The notes below the pieces were generated by a model. The model saw nothing but the letters and a program-made list of their open reading frames with translations. It was not told the origin of the DNA and made no database searches. The position numbers and the translations under genes are program-made. Shown in pieces: positions 26,924 to 35,221 of a DNA stretch of 53,565 nucleotides (positions are counted from its first letter, which is position 1; the number at the start of each line of letters is the position of its first letter). Source of the stretch: Selenomonas ruminantium subsp. ruminantium ATCC 12561 (GTDB taxonomy: Bacteria; Bacillota; Negativicutes; Selenomonadales; Selenomonadaceae); the NCBI RefSeq assembly GCF_000424065.1, contig NZ_KE384128.1, forward strand, positions 14,194 through 67,758, in the 5' to 3' direction.

Positions 26924-27976
26924 TTAAAATCGCCTTATTACATTGTACTCTGTATCTCTTTGCGCTGCTTGTTTGCCAGCACCTTTTATCATATCCACCA
27001 TCTTTTGGATGGACATTTCATACTGCGTGCCAGCAGCCCGCACGACGTTTTCTTCGAGCATGATGCTGCCGAGGTCATCGGCACCAAAGCCTAAAGTCAG
27101 CTGGCCAATGCGCTCGCCCTGCGTAACCCAGGAGCCTTGGATATGCTTGATATTGTCCATATACAGGCGCGTCACAGCCAAAGTCTTCATATAGTCCCAG
27201 CCGCTGGTCTTTTCACCGCCCAGTTCCGTATTGCCGGGCTGGAACGTCCAGGTGATAAAGGCGCGGAAACCGCCGGTCTTGTCCTGCAGGCGGCGGATTT
27301 TTTCCATGTGTTCAATGCGCTGTGCCATGGTTTCACCAAAGCCGATAACCATGGTGGCCGTGCTCTCCATGCCAATGCTATGGGCGCACTCCATCACATG
27401 CAGCCAGTCCTCGGTCATGATTTTCTTGGGGCTGACGCGTTTGCGCACTTCATCTACAAGGATTTCTGCACCGCCGCCGGGCAGGCTGTCCAAGCCAGCT
27501 TCCTGCAAGCGTTTCAATGTATCGAGAATCGACAGCCCTGCCTGCTGGGCAAAATACTGGATTTCCGTTGCCGTGAACGAATGAATGGTAATTTGCGGGT
27601 ATTTTTCCTTGATGCTGCGCAGCATCGTTTCGTAATAGTCAAGACCCAAATCCGGGTAAAGCCCGCCTTGAATCATGACCTGCGTGCCGCCTGCCGCAAC
27701 CGTTTCGCCCACCTTTTGCAGGATTTCCTCATTGGTCAGCAGATACGCATCCTTGGACTCCTTGCGGCGGAAAAACGCACAGAATCTGCACTCGTTTTTG
27801 CACACATTGGTGTAGTTGATATTCCGGTCAACGATGAAAGTCACCGTATCATCAAACAGCTGTCGCCGCTTTTCATCAGCGCGGATTCCCAGCTCAATAG
27901 GGTCGCCCCCCTCAAGCAGGCGAATGCCTTCCTCAACAGACAGGCGCGAGTTCTGTTTTTTCCCTTTCGCTTTCAT
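26924..27976 (-). CDS. mqnC: Cyclic dehypoxanthinyl futalosine synthase (radical SAM), MqnC
   Basis: A 350-residue radical SAM enzyme of the futalosine menaquinone pathway. The cluster motif is CKNECRFC within RNINYTNVC, the usual MqnC form. GGTQVMIQGGLYPDLG, SLPGGGAEILVDEVR and GFGETMAQRIEHM follow. The family cyclises dehypoxanthinyl futalosine to the spiro intermediate. The start at 27976 gives an ATGA overlap with the upstream mqnE gene and follows GGGAGG. The three radical SAM genes in a row and the phosphorylase behind them form one reverse-strand unit. Confidence 0.92.
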   Translation of the reverse strand: MKAKGKKQNSRLSVEEGIRLLEGGDPIELGIRADEKRRQLFDDTVTFIVDRNINYTNVCKNECRFCAFFRRKESKDAYLLTNEEILQKVGETVAAGGTQVMIQGGLYPDLGLDYYETMLRSIKEKYPQITIHSFTATEIQYFAQQAGLSILDTLKRLQEAGLDSLPGGGAEILVDEVRKRVSPKKIMTEDWLHVMECAHSIGMESTATMVIGFGETMAQRIEHMEKIRRLQDKTGGFRAFITWTFQPGNTELGGEKTSGWDYMKTLAVTRLYMDNIKHIQGSWVTQGERIGQLTLGFGADDLGSIMLEENVVRAAGTQYEMSIQKMVDMIKGAGKQAAQRDTEYNVIRRF

Positions 27977-29058
27977 GGCTGCACCTCCCGATAAAAGGTA
28001 TCCCGCTGCACCGGCTCATAGCCTGTTTCGCGAATAAAACGCTCCAAATCAGTGCGGGTAATGCCCGTATTGGTTTGGGCGCCTGCCGCATGGATAATCT
28101 TTTCCTCGCCAATGGTGCCGTCCAAATCGTCAGCGCCAAACCCCAAAGCTAATTGTGCAATCGGCATAGTCAGCATAATCCAGAACGCCTTGATATGGTC
28201 GAAGTTATCGAGTATCAGGCGGGAAAGCGCCAGCATCTTCATGTCCTCCCAGGAGCCAACGCGCTTTAAGCCTTGTTCCTCGCCCAGTTCCGTATTGGCC
28301 GGATGGAAGGGGAACAGCATAAACGCCTGAAAACCATGGGTTTCATCCTGCAGCTCCCGCAGGGTGATCAGATGCTGCAGACGTTCCTCAATGGTTTCCA
28401 CATGACCATACATGATGGAGGCATTCGTACGGATTCCAAGCTTATGCGCGGTGCGCATAACTTCCAGCCATTCGCTCGTAGTGGCTTTCTTTGGACAGAT
28501 TATCTCCCGCACCCTGTCCGAGAGAATTTCTGCACCACCGCCGGGCAGGCTGTCGAGTCCTGCTTCTTTAAGCTCGGTCAACACTTCCAAAATGCTCTTG
28601 CCGCTGATTTTGGCAAAGTTTACGATTTCCACGGGAGTAAATGCCTTGACATCCGCTTCCGGCAATGCCGCCCGCACCTGTTTGACAATATTCTTGTAGT
28701 AGGCAAAATCCTTATCGGGGTGCAGGGCACTGACGATATGGATTTCCGAGAGATTTTTAAGCTCTTTGGCGCTGTCCAAAATCTTGGCCACATCATCTGT
28801 TTCCAGCACAAAGCCCCGCTTATCCCCGTCCTTTACCTGAAAGGCACACAGGGGACAGTTTGCACTGCAAATATTGGTCAGGTTGATATGACGGTTTACG
28901 GTATAAAAGACCTTCTTGCCGCTTTTGGCTTCCTTTATGCGGCGGGCGCATTTGGCCAGAAACAACAGGTCATTATCTTCATATAACGCGAGCGCATCGG
29001 CAAGCGTCAGCCGTTCACCGGCAGACGCTTTTATCCGCGCCAGTTTTATCTTTTCCAT
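27973..29058 (-). CDS. mqnE: Aminofutalosine synthase-type radical SAM enzyme, MqnE
   Basis: A 361-residue protein with CSANCPLC in NRHINLTNICS, then EAGLDSLPGGGAEILSDRV, TAHKLGIRTNASIMYGHVET and LRELQDETHGFQAF. This matches MqnE, which joins the 3-[(1-carboxyvinyl)oxy]benzoate made by MqnA to the adenosyl radical. It is the more canonical of two adjacent MqnE-like proteins (SLPGGG is kept). Shine-Dalgarno site GAGGAGG is five bases before the ATG. It starts 9 bases after the upstream paralogue and overlaps mqnC. mqnA and mqnD are not in the window. Confidence 0.85.
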   Translation of the reverse strand: MEKIKLARIKASAGERLTLADALALYEDNDLLFLAKCARRIKEAKSGKKVFYTVNRHINLTNICSANCPLCAFQVKDGDKRGFVLETDDVAKILDSAKELKNLSEIHIVSALHPDKDFAYYKNIVKQVRAALPEADVKAFTPVEIVNFAKISGKSILEVLTELKEAGLDSLPGGGAEILSDRVREIICPKKATTSEWLEVMRTAHKLGIRTNASIMYGHVETIEERLQHLITLRELQDETHGFQAFMLFPFHPANTELGEEQGLKRVGSWEDMKMLALSRLILDNFDHIKAFWIMLTMPIAQLALGFGADDLDGTIGEEKIIHAAGAQTNTGITRTDLERFIRETGYEPVQRDTFYREVQP

Positions 29059-29067
29059 GCGTCCTCC

Positions 29068-30165
29068 TCAAGCAAATTTCCGCAAGATGTTGAAGTTGCA
29101 GTCACAGGCTGCCGGAATACGGCCGGCCTCCCGAATGATGCGGATAATCTTGTCTTCAGATAGCGATGTGGGGCTTTCCGCACCGGCATCGTGGAGAATG
29201 GTCTCCTTGTGCACTGTGCCGTCAATATCGTTGGCACCAAAGCCCAAGGCTACCTGCGCCACAGGTACCGTCAGCATGACCCAATACGCCTTGATATTGG
29301 TAAAGTTATCGAGCAGCAAGCGGGAAATCGCCATCGTGCGCAAGTCGTCCCAATGCGAGGTCTGTTTGATTTTGAGTCCCAGTTCCGTATTCTTGGGCAG
29401 GAAGGGGAAGCAGATAAAGGTCTGAAAGCCGCCGGTTTCATCCTGCAATTCACGCAGGCGCAGCAGGTGGTCTACACGTTCCTCCAAGGTTTCAATATGA
29501 CCATACAGCATACTGGCATTGGATTTTATCCCGAGTCTATGGGCTGTTCTAGCCACTTCGAGCCATTCATCCGCCGTGGCCTTGTTGGGACACAGTTCAT
29601 CCCGCACCCGGTCGGAAAGAATTTCCGCACCGCCGCCGGCAATGGCCTGCAGGCCGCCTTCATCACGCAGACGAATCAGCACCTCCTCCACCGACAGCCC
29701 GGAGATTTGCGCAAAATGGGTAATCTCTACACCGGTAAAGCCCTTCATATAGAGCTGGGGATAGGTTTCATGGATAGCCTTGACAATCCCCAGATAATGA
29801 TCAAAACTCCAGGTCGGATGCAGGCCGCTGACCACATGCAGCCCGGCAAGATTCGGGTCTTTCATGGCATCCGCTACGAGATTCAATGCCTGTTCCTTGG
29901 TCATCTCATAAGCACCTTTTTCATCACAGTCCCGGCCAAAGGCACAGAATTTGCAATGCGAAGTGCAAATATTCGTCAGGTTCACATGACAGTTCACGTT
30001 ATAATAAACGATATCCCCGCACTTGCGCTTCCGTACCTTGTCGGCCATAGCCCCCAGCCAGGCGATATCGTGACAGTGAAACAGCCGTATGCCCTCCTCA
30101 CGGGTAAGGCGTGTCCCACGCTCAATCTTTTCTTCTATATCCTTATACTCTTCTGCCGCTAACAT
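29068..30165 (-). CDS. mqnE: Second MqnE-like radical SAM enzyme
   Basis: A 365-residue paralogue of the next gene. The cluster motif is CTSHCKFC within NCHVNLTNIC. The body has FTGVEITHFAQISGLSVEEV, NASMLYGHIETLEERVDHLL and LRELQDETGGFQTF, as in MqnE. It differs at the usual GLDSLPGGG, which reads GLQAIAGGG, so the substrate site may have shifted. It could be the true aminofutalosine synthase with its neighbour specialised, or the reverse. The ATG at 30165 follows GGAGG; the longer start at 30189 lacks a Shine-Dalgarno site. First gene of the menaquinone unit. Confidence 0.78.
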   Translation of the reverse strand: MLAAEEYKDIEEKIERGTRLTREEGIRLFHCHDIAWLGAMADKVRKRKCGDIVYYNVNCHVNLTNICTSHCKFCAFGRDCDEKGAYEMTKEQALNLVADAMKDPNLAGLHVVSGLHPTWSFDHYLGIVKAIHETYPQLYMKGFTGVEITHFAQISGLSVEEVLIRLRDEGGLQAIAGGGAEILSDRVRDELCPNKATADEWLEVARTAHRLGIKSNASMLYGHIETLEERVDHLLRLRELQDETGGFQTFICFPFLPKNTELGLKIKQTSHWDDLRTMAISRLLLDNFTNIKAYWVMLTVPVAQVALGFGANDIDGTVHKETILHDAGAESPTSLSEDKIIRIIREAGRIPAACDCNFNILRKFA

Positions 30166-30198
30166 ATCCGTCCTCCAAACAATAAACATACTTTATTA

Positions 30199-30336
30199 TT
30201 ATAACGCCATTGTTCCAGTTTTGCCACAGGCAAAACTTCCTCTTAGCGTTTCCCCAAAGGACTAGCTTCGCGTCGCAACGAGGCTGAAGATATATTCATC
30301 CTCAGCCTCGTTATAACGCCGTTGTTCAAGTTTTGC
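30199..30336. repeat. Direct repeat pair flanking a hairpin
   Basis: A 26-base sequence with core TTATAACGCC, TTGTTC and AGTTTTGC occurs at 30199-30224 and 30311-30336, 112 bases apart, with only a few mismatches. Between the copies lies a perfect 11-bp stem, AACGAGGCTGA (30277-30287) / TCAGCCTCGTT (30302-30312). The segment may be a small inserted element or duplicated end. No ORF is present in it. Confidence 0.6.
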
Positions 30337-30403
30337 TATAAACAAAAATAAATCATAAAGTTGACCAGGTTAATTTTTTAATGGAAATTTAATGCCCTTC
30401 TTC

Positions 30404-30431
30404 TTGTATTTTAATCTTGACCGCCTATAAT
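30404..30431 (+). promoter_or_regulatory. Predicted promoter of small secreted protein gene
   Basis: TTGTAT, a 16-base spacer and TATAAT (30426-30431), about 50 bases upstream of the chosen start codon. Confidence 0.55.
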
Positions 30432-30488
30432 GACCCATGTAGTAAGGAATTAACAACTCACATAACTTTTGTAAAGGAGATGTGTAAG

Positions 30489-30734
30489 ATGTTCAGCAAG
30501 AAAAATGTAAAAATGACAGCAGTTGCCCTTGCCGGTGTTATGAGCCTGGGGATTGGCTCACTCACCGCCACGGCAGCAGAAGCCAGCCCATTCCATCATG
30601 GGCATGACTATGAAGTTCAGGAACTTGCCAACAAGCACCACCGCTCTCATCCGAAGAAGTATTCCGAAGGCGAGCGCAATACGGCCGCTATCGTCGGTGC
30701 CGTAGTTGGTGCAGTTATTGCCAAAAACACCTGA
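30489..30734 (+). CDS. Small secreted/envelope protein of unknown function
   Basis: An 81-residue protein with ATG at 30489, nine bases after AAAGGAG. Residues 1-33 form a signal peptide (MFSKKNVKMTAVALAGVMSL, cleavage probably after an Ala near residues 28-31). The mature part is short and His-rich at its start (SPFHHGHDYEVQE, HHRSHPKKY). It ends with a Gly/Ala/Val stretch (AAIVGAVVGAVIAKNT) that resembles a glycine-zipper helix. It may insert into or attach to a membrane, and the His residues could bind metal. Neither is shown. It has its own promoter and terminator. Confidence 0.7.
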   Translation: MFSKKNVKMTAVALAGVMSLGIGSLTATAAEASPFHHGHDYEVQELANKHHRSHPKKYSEGERNTAAIVGAVVGAVIAKNT

Positions 30735-30807
30735 TTTTTACCTTGGTAATTCTTCCCCACGAAGGATTATATATATTTTTTCGATTCCTAAATTCTCTAA
30801 TTCTCTG

Positions 30808-30844
30808 CTAAAAAGGACATGCCCCCACAGCATGTCCTTTTTAG
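30808..30844. terminator. Bidirectional terminator between secreted protein and DUF6056 genes
   Basis: Stem CTAAAAAGGACATGC / GCATGTCCTTTTTAG around loop CCCCACA, 15 bp with A/T runs on both sides, between convergent genes. Confidence 0.92.
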
Positions 30845-30849
30845 TCTGT

Positions 30850-32538
30850 TTATTTATCCGTATTCACTTTGATATCTTTTATGCCATAGAAAATGCACAG
30901 ACCATGCTTAGTTACACCATTATCGAAATCCGCAAAGAAGACATGGCGCAGAGCACGGTTCTGCATCGCAATCGGCTCCATATAGGCAATCGGCTCACCC
31001 TTTTGCGCCGCCTCCTGTACGATGGCAATACGGGCATCATTTTCCTGGCGCATGGTATAGGTAACCAGGAGGGCTGCCGACATCGTGAACGCCGCCAGTC
31101 CCAGCGCCCCCGCCGTCAGCACCTTCTGTCCATGACTAGCGAAATAACCGCGAATCAAGGGCTCTCGCAAAATGGCAATCGCTGCAATGATAATCATAGC
31201 CACCGAGCTAAAGGTTGCCCGCGCAGGGAACGTCGGCGCAGCAATCATCACGAAATTGTTCAGCAAAGCCAAAGCCAGCATACAGCCAGCATAGCGCACA
31301 GCGGGGAATGCCTGCCAAACATCCCGCGCCTTGACTTTCTCAGCCAGCAACTTGATAACCGGCGTGGTCAGCCCCAGCTGTTTTTTGACCAAAGCGTAGA
31401 CAAAGAAAATGGTCAGCCAGTAAATGGCCATTTCATCAAAGCCCTTGAACAGATTATCGAAATGGTCAATGGTCTTCTGCTTGGTCAGCCCCAACGGCAC
31501 CATCACAGCCGCATAGAGGATATCCCGTACAGTCCAGGCCACGAAACTGTCATTGAAGTAGGAAACAACGAGGAGCAGGATAATCCCCAAAATCAGCCAT
31601 TGCCGCCAGCCAAAGCTCAACAAACCACGCTCAATCTGCTCCCCCTTTTGACTGGCCAGTTCCAGCTTAAAGACACGCCAGGCGCACAGCAGCAACAAAA
31701 CCATCGGCAGAATATAGAGCAGCATTTCACCATTGCCCGCAAACTGATTGCCGATATGCGCAAAAATGCCTTTGCCAGCCCCTTGGTCATCATAACGGAC
31801 AAAATTGCCCGGCGCGCCCACAAGGCCGATAAGCCCAAGCAATGCGCCCAAAGCTCCGGCAGGCATCCAGCCCGCCATCTTCCCCTGATGGCGCAGATAC
31901 CAGCTGCTGCCAGCCGTCAGTGCCACCACGGTCACGGCCAGATTTTCCACCGACCAGCCCGCGATAATACCCAACAAAAACATGGGGAGTATTGCCCATT
32001 TTCCAAGCGCCGACGTTCCTTTGGCCAATGTAATATTGTAGGGCAGGAGAAAGAGCGCTGCCGGTACGGCCGACCAAAGGTAAACCGTAGAGCCGCTTTT
32101 CCAGACAGCGACTTCACCAAAGTGCGGAAAGGAAAGCCAGGCCAAAAGCCCCGTAACGGCTAACATCAACGGCTCCTGTCGCAATTCCACCGAACGTCGG
32201 GCATGAAAATACATCAGCACGACCAAGGCCGTAAACATCAAGGCATTAGCCATATCAAAAGCAAACTTGCCCACCCAAAGGAAGAAATTCAAACATAAAA
32301 CCGTAAACATGCGCCCGCCGTGGAGCATATAATGACGATAGGCAGAATATACCACATCCTGCACACTGCCCAGATGTTCTGCCGTCATCCACACCACCGA
32401 GTAATCGTAGTCATCACGATGCAGCGGCATCAAATAGTTCAGTACCAACATAAACAGAAACAGCCCTAGTAATACCAGCAAATTTCTGCCTAAACAGTTT
32501 TGACTCTGCGACAAATCCTCACTCTCCCCTGTTGTCAA
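30850..32538 (-). CDS. DUF6056-type polytopic membrane protein (putative GT-C glycosyltransferase)
   Basis: A 562-residue integral membrane protein with about 10-12 transmembrane helices. The first loop, after the first helix, carries MPLHRDDYDYSVVW. This H-x-D-D motif is shared by the DUF6056 family and resembles the Asp pair of GT-C glycosyltransferases. A second loop has GGRMF, and a later loop has WKSGSTVYLWS. Its start overlaps the preceding GtrB-like gene as ATGA. That arrangement is typical of Gtr-type systems, in which GtrB charges undecaprenyl phosphate and a polytopic GtrC-like protein moves the sugar to a surface glycan. The transferase role is an inference from context and motif. 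Confidence 0.75.
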   Translation of the reverse strand: MTTGESEDLSQSQNCLGRNLLVLLGLFLFMLVLNYLMPLHRDDYDYSVVWMTAEHLGSVQDVVYSAYRHYMLHGGRMFTVLCLNFFLWVGKFAFDMANALMFTALVVLMYFHARRSVELRQEPLMLAVTGLLAWLSFPHFGEVAVWKSGSTVYLWSAVPAALFLLPYNITLAKGTSALGKWAILPMFLLGIIAGWSVENLAVTVVALTAGSSWYLRHQGKMAGWMPAGALGALLGLIGLVGAPGNFVRYDDQGAGKGIFAHIGNQFAGNGEMLLYILPMVLLLLCAWRVFKLELASQKGEQIERGLLSFGWRQWLILGIILLLVVSYFNDSFVAWTVRDILYAAVMVPLGLTKQKTIDHFDNLFKGFDEMAIYWLTIFFVYALVKKQLGLTTPVIKLLAEKVKARDVWQAFPAVRYAGCMLALALLNNFVMIAAPTFPARATFSSVAMIIIAAIAILREPLIRGYFASHGQKVLTAGALGLAAFTMSAALLVTYTMRQENDARIAIVQEAAQKGEPIAYMEPIAMQNRALRHVFFADFDNGVTKHGLCIFYGIKDIKVNTDK

Positions 32539-33515
32539 TCGCGTTCATGGGGCAGCCAATTAGCCTGACTGCCATAAATCATCTTTTTCCCATTATGCTC
32601 ATCTATCAAGTAGACCGGCCTGCCCTTGCTCTCTGTAAACACGCGGCCCAGATACTCACCGATAATTCCCAAAGACAGCAGCTGTACGCCGCCCAAAAAG
32701 AGGATAACCGTCATCATCGTGGGATATCCCGCTACGGGATCACCATAACAAAGGGCATTAAACAGCACCCAACACATAAAAATCATCGCCAGCCCCGATA
32801 CACCCAACCCCAAAATTGTGGTCAAACGCAAAGGCGCTGTGGTAAAGGAGGTAATGCCCTCCACTGCCAGATTATACAAGGCGAAATAACTCCATGTCGT
32901 CGTGCCCGCGGCCCGCTGCCGCACATGAAACGGAATTTCTTTTTTGCGATAGCCCACCCAGGTAAACATGCCCTTGGTAAACCGCTGATTCTCCCGCATC
33001 AGACGCAGCGCCGCCACGCAGCGTTTATCGAGCAGACGGAAATCGCCTACATCCCGCTGTACCCGAAAGCGGGAAACAGCCTGCAGGCAACGATAAAACA
33101 GATTCGCCATAGTGCGCTTAAACCAGGTTTCATCGGCCCTGTCCGTACGCTTGGCGCAGACATCATCATAGCCCTTGTGCCACCAGTCAATCATCTCCGG
33201 AATCAGCTCCGGCGGATGCTGCAAATCCGCATCCATGATGATCACCGCATCACCATCAGCATAGTCAAGACCAGCCATCATAGCCGCTTCCTTGCCGAAG
33301 TTCCGCGACAAGCTCAAATAATTCACCGCCGCCTCACGCGCTGATAACGCCTGCAACAACGAAAGCGTATTATCCCGGCTGCCATCATTAACAAATAAAT
33401 ATGTAAACTCACATCCCGGAACCCCATTCAGAATCCGAGACACTTCCGTATAAAATTTCTCGATTACTTCCTGCTCGTTATAACAGGGAACAATTATTGT
33501 TATTTTGTCCATCAC
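32535..33515 (-). CDS. GtrB-like polyprenyl-phosphate glycosyltransferase (GT2)
   Basis: A 326-residue protein. The GT-A domain has ITIIVPCYNEQEVIEKFY, VNDGSRDNTL, IIMDADLQHPPELIPEM and FRLLDKRCVAAL, as in GtrB/DPM1-like enzymes. Two C-terminal transmembrane helices (about 232-254 and 268-290) anchor it. It should transfer a hexose from UDP- or dTDP-sugar to undecaprenyl phosphate, feeding the DUF6056 protein behind it. A GtrA flippase is not seen here. A tandem array of palindromic elements lies directly upstream. Confidence 0.9.
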   Translation of the reverse strand: MMDKITIIVPCYNEQEVIEKFYTEVSRILNGVPGCEFTYLFVNDGSRDNTLSLLQALSAREAAVNYLSLSRNFGKEAAMMAGLDYADGDAVIIMDADLQHPPELIPEMIDWWHKGYDDVCAKRTDRADETWFKRTMANLFYRCLQAVSRFRVQRDVGDFRLLDKRCVAALRLMRENQRFTKGMFTWVGYRKKEIPFHVRQRAAGTTTWSYFALYNLAVEGITSFTTAPLRLTTILGLGVSGLAMIFMCWVLFNALCYGDPVAGYPTMMTVILFLGGVQLLSLGIIGEYLGRVFTESKGRPVYLIDEHNGKKMIYGSQANWLPHERD

Positions 33516-33590
33516 AACCTCCTTTCGGCCGTCCCCATTCTAACACTTTTGACAGGGCTTGTCGATAGCACAAACCAGTCTACAACGAAC

Positions 33591-33985
33591 TAAGCCGAGG
33601 GGATAGATGATGTTTTTCTGCAGCGTTTGACAAGCCTGTCTCAGCGAAAGAAAAATATTATCTATCCCCCCGGCGCCTTCGCACTTCACTGTAATGTACG
33701 CACTAAGCCCGCGGAGCTGGTGATGTTTTTCCGTAGCTTTTGACAAGCCTGTCTATGGCGAAGGAAAAATATTACCAGCTCCACGGGCGCCTTCGCATAT
33801 CGCTGTAATATACGCAGTAAGCCCGGGGGCCAGTGATGGCTTTCCGTAGCGTTTGACAAGCCTGCCTAAGCGAAGCAATTCATCACGCAGTAAGCCCGGG
33901 GGCTGGCAATGACTTTCCGCAGCGTTTGACAAGCCTGTCTAAGCGAAGGAAAGCCATTGCCAGCCCCCGGGCGCCTTTATAGCAC
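33591..33985 (+). repeat. Tandem array of four long palindromic elements (family A, copies 1-4)
   Basis: Units begin at 33591, 33704, 33818 and 33891 with (C)TAAGCCCG or a close variant, period about 113 bases (copy 3 lacks most of its 3' arm). Each full unit is a 5' arm of about 25 bases, a conserved core of about 27 bases containing TTTGACAAGCCTGTCTA, and a 3' arm that is the reverse complement of the 5' arm. Arm sequences differ between units, but each stays complementary to its partner. Between units there is a related linker (CTGTAATGTACGCA / CTGTAATATACGCA). It lies between the Crp/Fnr gene and the GtrB-like gene, both reverse-strand. Confidence 0.85.
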
Positions 33986-34000
33986 GATGTTAGCTTAGCG

Positions 34001-34699
34001 TTACAGGTATTCCTCAAACCTCTCCATATCCAGCACCCGAACCTTCTTCCCCTCGACCGCCAGAATCCCTTCCCGCTGCAAAGCCGAAAGTTCTCTGGAC
34101 AACGAAGGCCTGGTGACCGCCAGATAGGACGCCATAAACTCCCGGCTGCCGGCCAGTTCCAATTCCCGCCTGCCCTGCAATTCAATAAACAGGAAGCGGA
34201 TAATTTTCTCCCGCAGGGAACCGCTGGCCAGCACCTTGATTTTATTGTGCATAAAATAGGCCTTGCGGGCAAAGATGCGCATAAGGTTTCTTTGGATTTT
34301 CAACGCACTGCGGCTCATCTCGCCGCCGGCATCAAAAGAAAACAAACCGCTGGATATTTCCAGCAGTTTCACGGGCGTTACCGCCTCCACATACATATCG
34401 TAGGGCTGTTTCAAGACCTCGTAAACCTCACCGAACATATCCCCCGGCTCATTGATTTCCGACAGGAAAATACGCCGCCCGGAAAACGTATCCTTCAGGA
34501 TATGCACTTCGCCTGCCAATAGAATGTAGAGCGATTTGGGCATATCCCCCTCATGAAAGATGATTTCACCCTTGCTATATTCGCACTGGCGCACCTGTGC
34601 CGAGGCCAAAAGTTCCTGAACTTCCCCATCACTCATCCCCTGTGCCAATGAACATTGTTTCAGCAGGGAGCGCAACGACTCATTAGCTGTAGCTGCCAT
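34001..34699 (-). CDS. Crp/Fnr-family transcription regulator
   Basis: A 232-residue protein with an N-terminal cyclic-nucleotide-binding fold (KGEIIFHEGDMPKSLYILLAGEV and GDMFGEVYEV). A dimer helix and a C-terminal winged helix follow (REFMASYLAVTRPSLSRELSALQREGILAVEGKKV). The cAMP-contact residues are not conserved, so the ligand is unknown. No N-terminal Cys set for an Fe-S cluster is seen, unlike Fnr. It is 3 bases after the flavin reductase gene, so the two are one operon. That pairing suggests a redox or nitrogen-oxide stress role, which is an inference. Confidence 0.88.
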   Translation of the reverse strand: MAATANESLRSLLKQCSLAQGMSDGEVQELLASAQVRQCEYSKGEIIFHEGDMPKSLYILLAGEVHILKDTFSGRRIFLSEINEPGDMFGEVYEVLKQPYDMYVEAVTPVKLLEISSGLFSFDAGGEMSRSALKIQRNLMRIFARKAYFMHNKIKVLASGSLREKIIRFLFIELQGRRELELAGSREFMASYLAVTRPSLSRELSALQREGILAVEGKKVRVLDMERFEEYL

Positions 34700-34702
34700 A
34701 GC

Positions 34703-35206
34703 TTATTCCTGCACGAGAATTTTTTCGATTTCCACAATGTACATCGTATGGTAATCATCCTGATACCAGCGTTCATCAGCAGCTTTATCCACAAAGCACT
34801 CCTGTTTGAGTTCCTGTGCGTAGAGCTTGCGGCACAGCATGGTCACACGAGCCTCGTCAAAATAAGTACGGCCATTGTCGTGTTTTACCGTAAGGCCGCT
34901 CTTGGCGATTTTATCTTCATCACGGCCGGACACCGTACCAAAGTAATTCATCATCTTGCGGCGGTCTTCACCGAATACGGACAGCGTAAGGCCCTCGGAC
35001 TTATCCACAAATTCCTTGGTATAGCGGGACGGACGAATGAAAATATAGGCAACAGGCTTGCCCCACATAATGCCCATGCCGCCCCAGGACGCCGTCATGG
35101 CGTTGCTTTTGCCTTCGGCCTCACCGGCAATCAGCAGCCAGTCCTTGCCAATTACCTTGAATACGCTTTCGTTAAAATCATCGGGGCGAATTTCCTTTAC
35201 TGCCAT
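34703..35206 (-). CDS. Flavin reductase-like, FMN-binding split-barrel protein
   Basis: A 167-residue protein of the flavin reductase-like domain family. SNAMTASWGGMGIMWGKPVA in the first third is the FMN-binding loop, followed by VAYIFIRPSRYTKEF, LSVFGEDRRKMMNYFGTVSGR. Such proteins reduce flavins or act as electron carriers in anaerobes. The ATG at 35206 is chosen because GAGAGGA is eight bases upstream. Longer versions up to 35314 would run through the DnaA-box region and lack a ribosome site. Operon with the Crp/Fnr regulator. Confidence 0.85.
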   Translation of the reverse strand: MAVKEIRPDDFNESVFKVIGKDWLLIAGEAEGKSNAMTASWGGMGIMWGKPVAYIFIRPSRYTKEFVDKSEGLTLSVFGEDRRKMMNYFGTVSGRDEDKIAKSGLTVKHDNGRTYFDEARVTMLCRKLYAQELKQECFVDKAADERWYQDDYHTMYIVEIEKILVQE

Positions 35207-35221
35207 TTGAAACATCCTCTC

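Noticed and set aside
29191-30162. 323-codon forward ORF opposite the MqnE-like gene
   Set aside because: Antisense to a clear radical SAM gene with conserved motifs; no ribosome site.
33591-33985. CRISPR array
   Set aside because: The units are about 90-base palindromes with differing arms, and the short segments between them are themselves related. There are no unique spacers and no cas genes.
33540-34272. Reverse ORFs (68 and 129 codons) across the palindromic array and the end of the Crp/Fnr gene
   Set aside because: They run through repeated DNA and in the wrong frame of a real gene, with no start signals.
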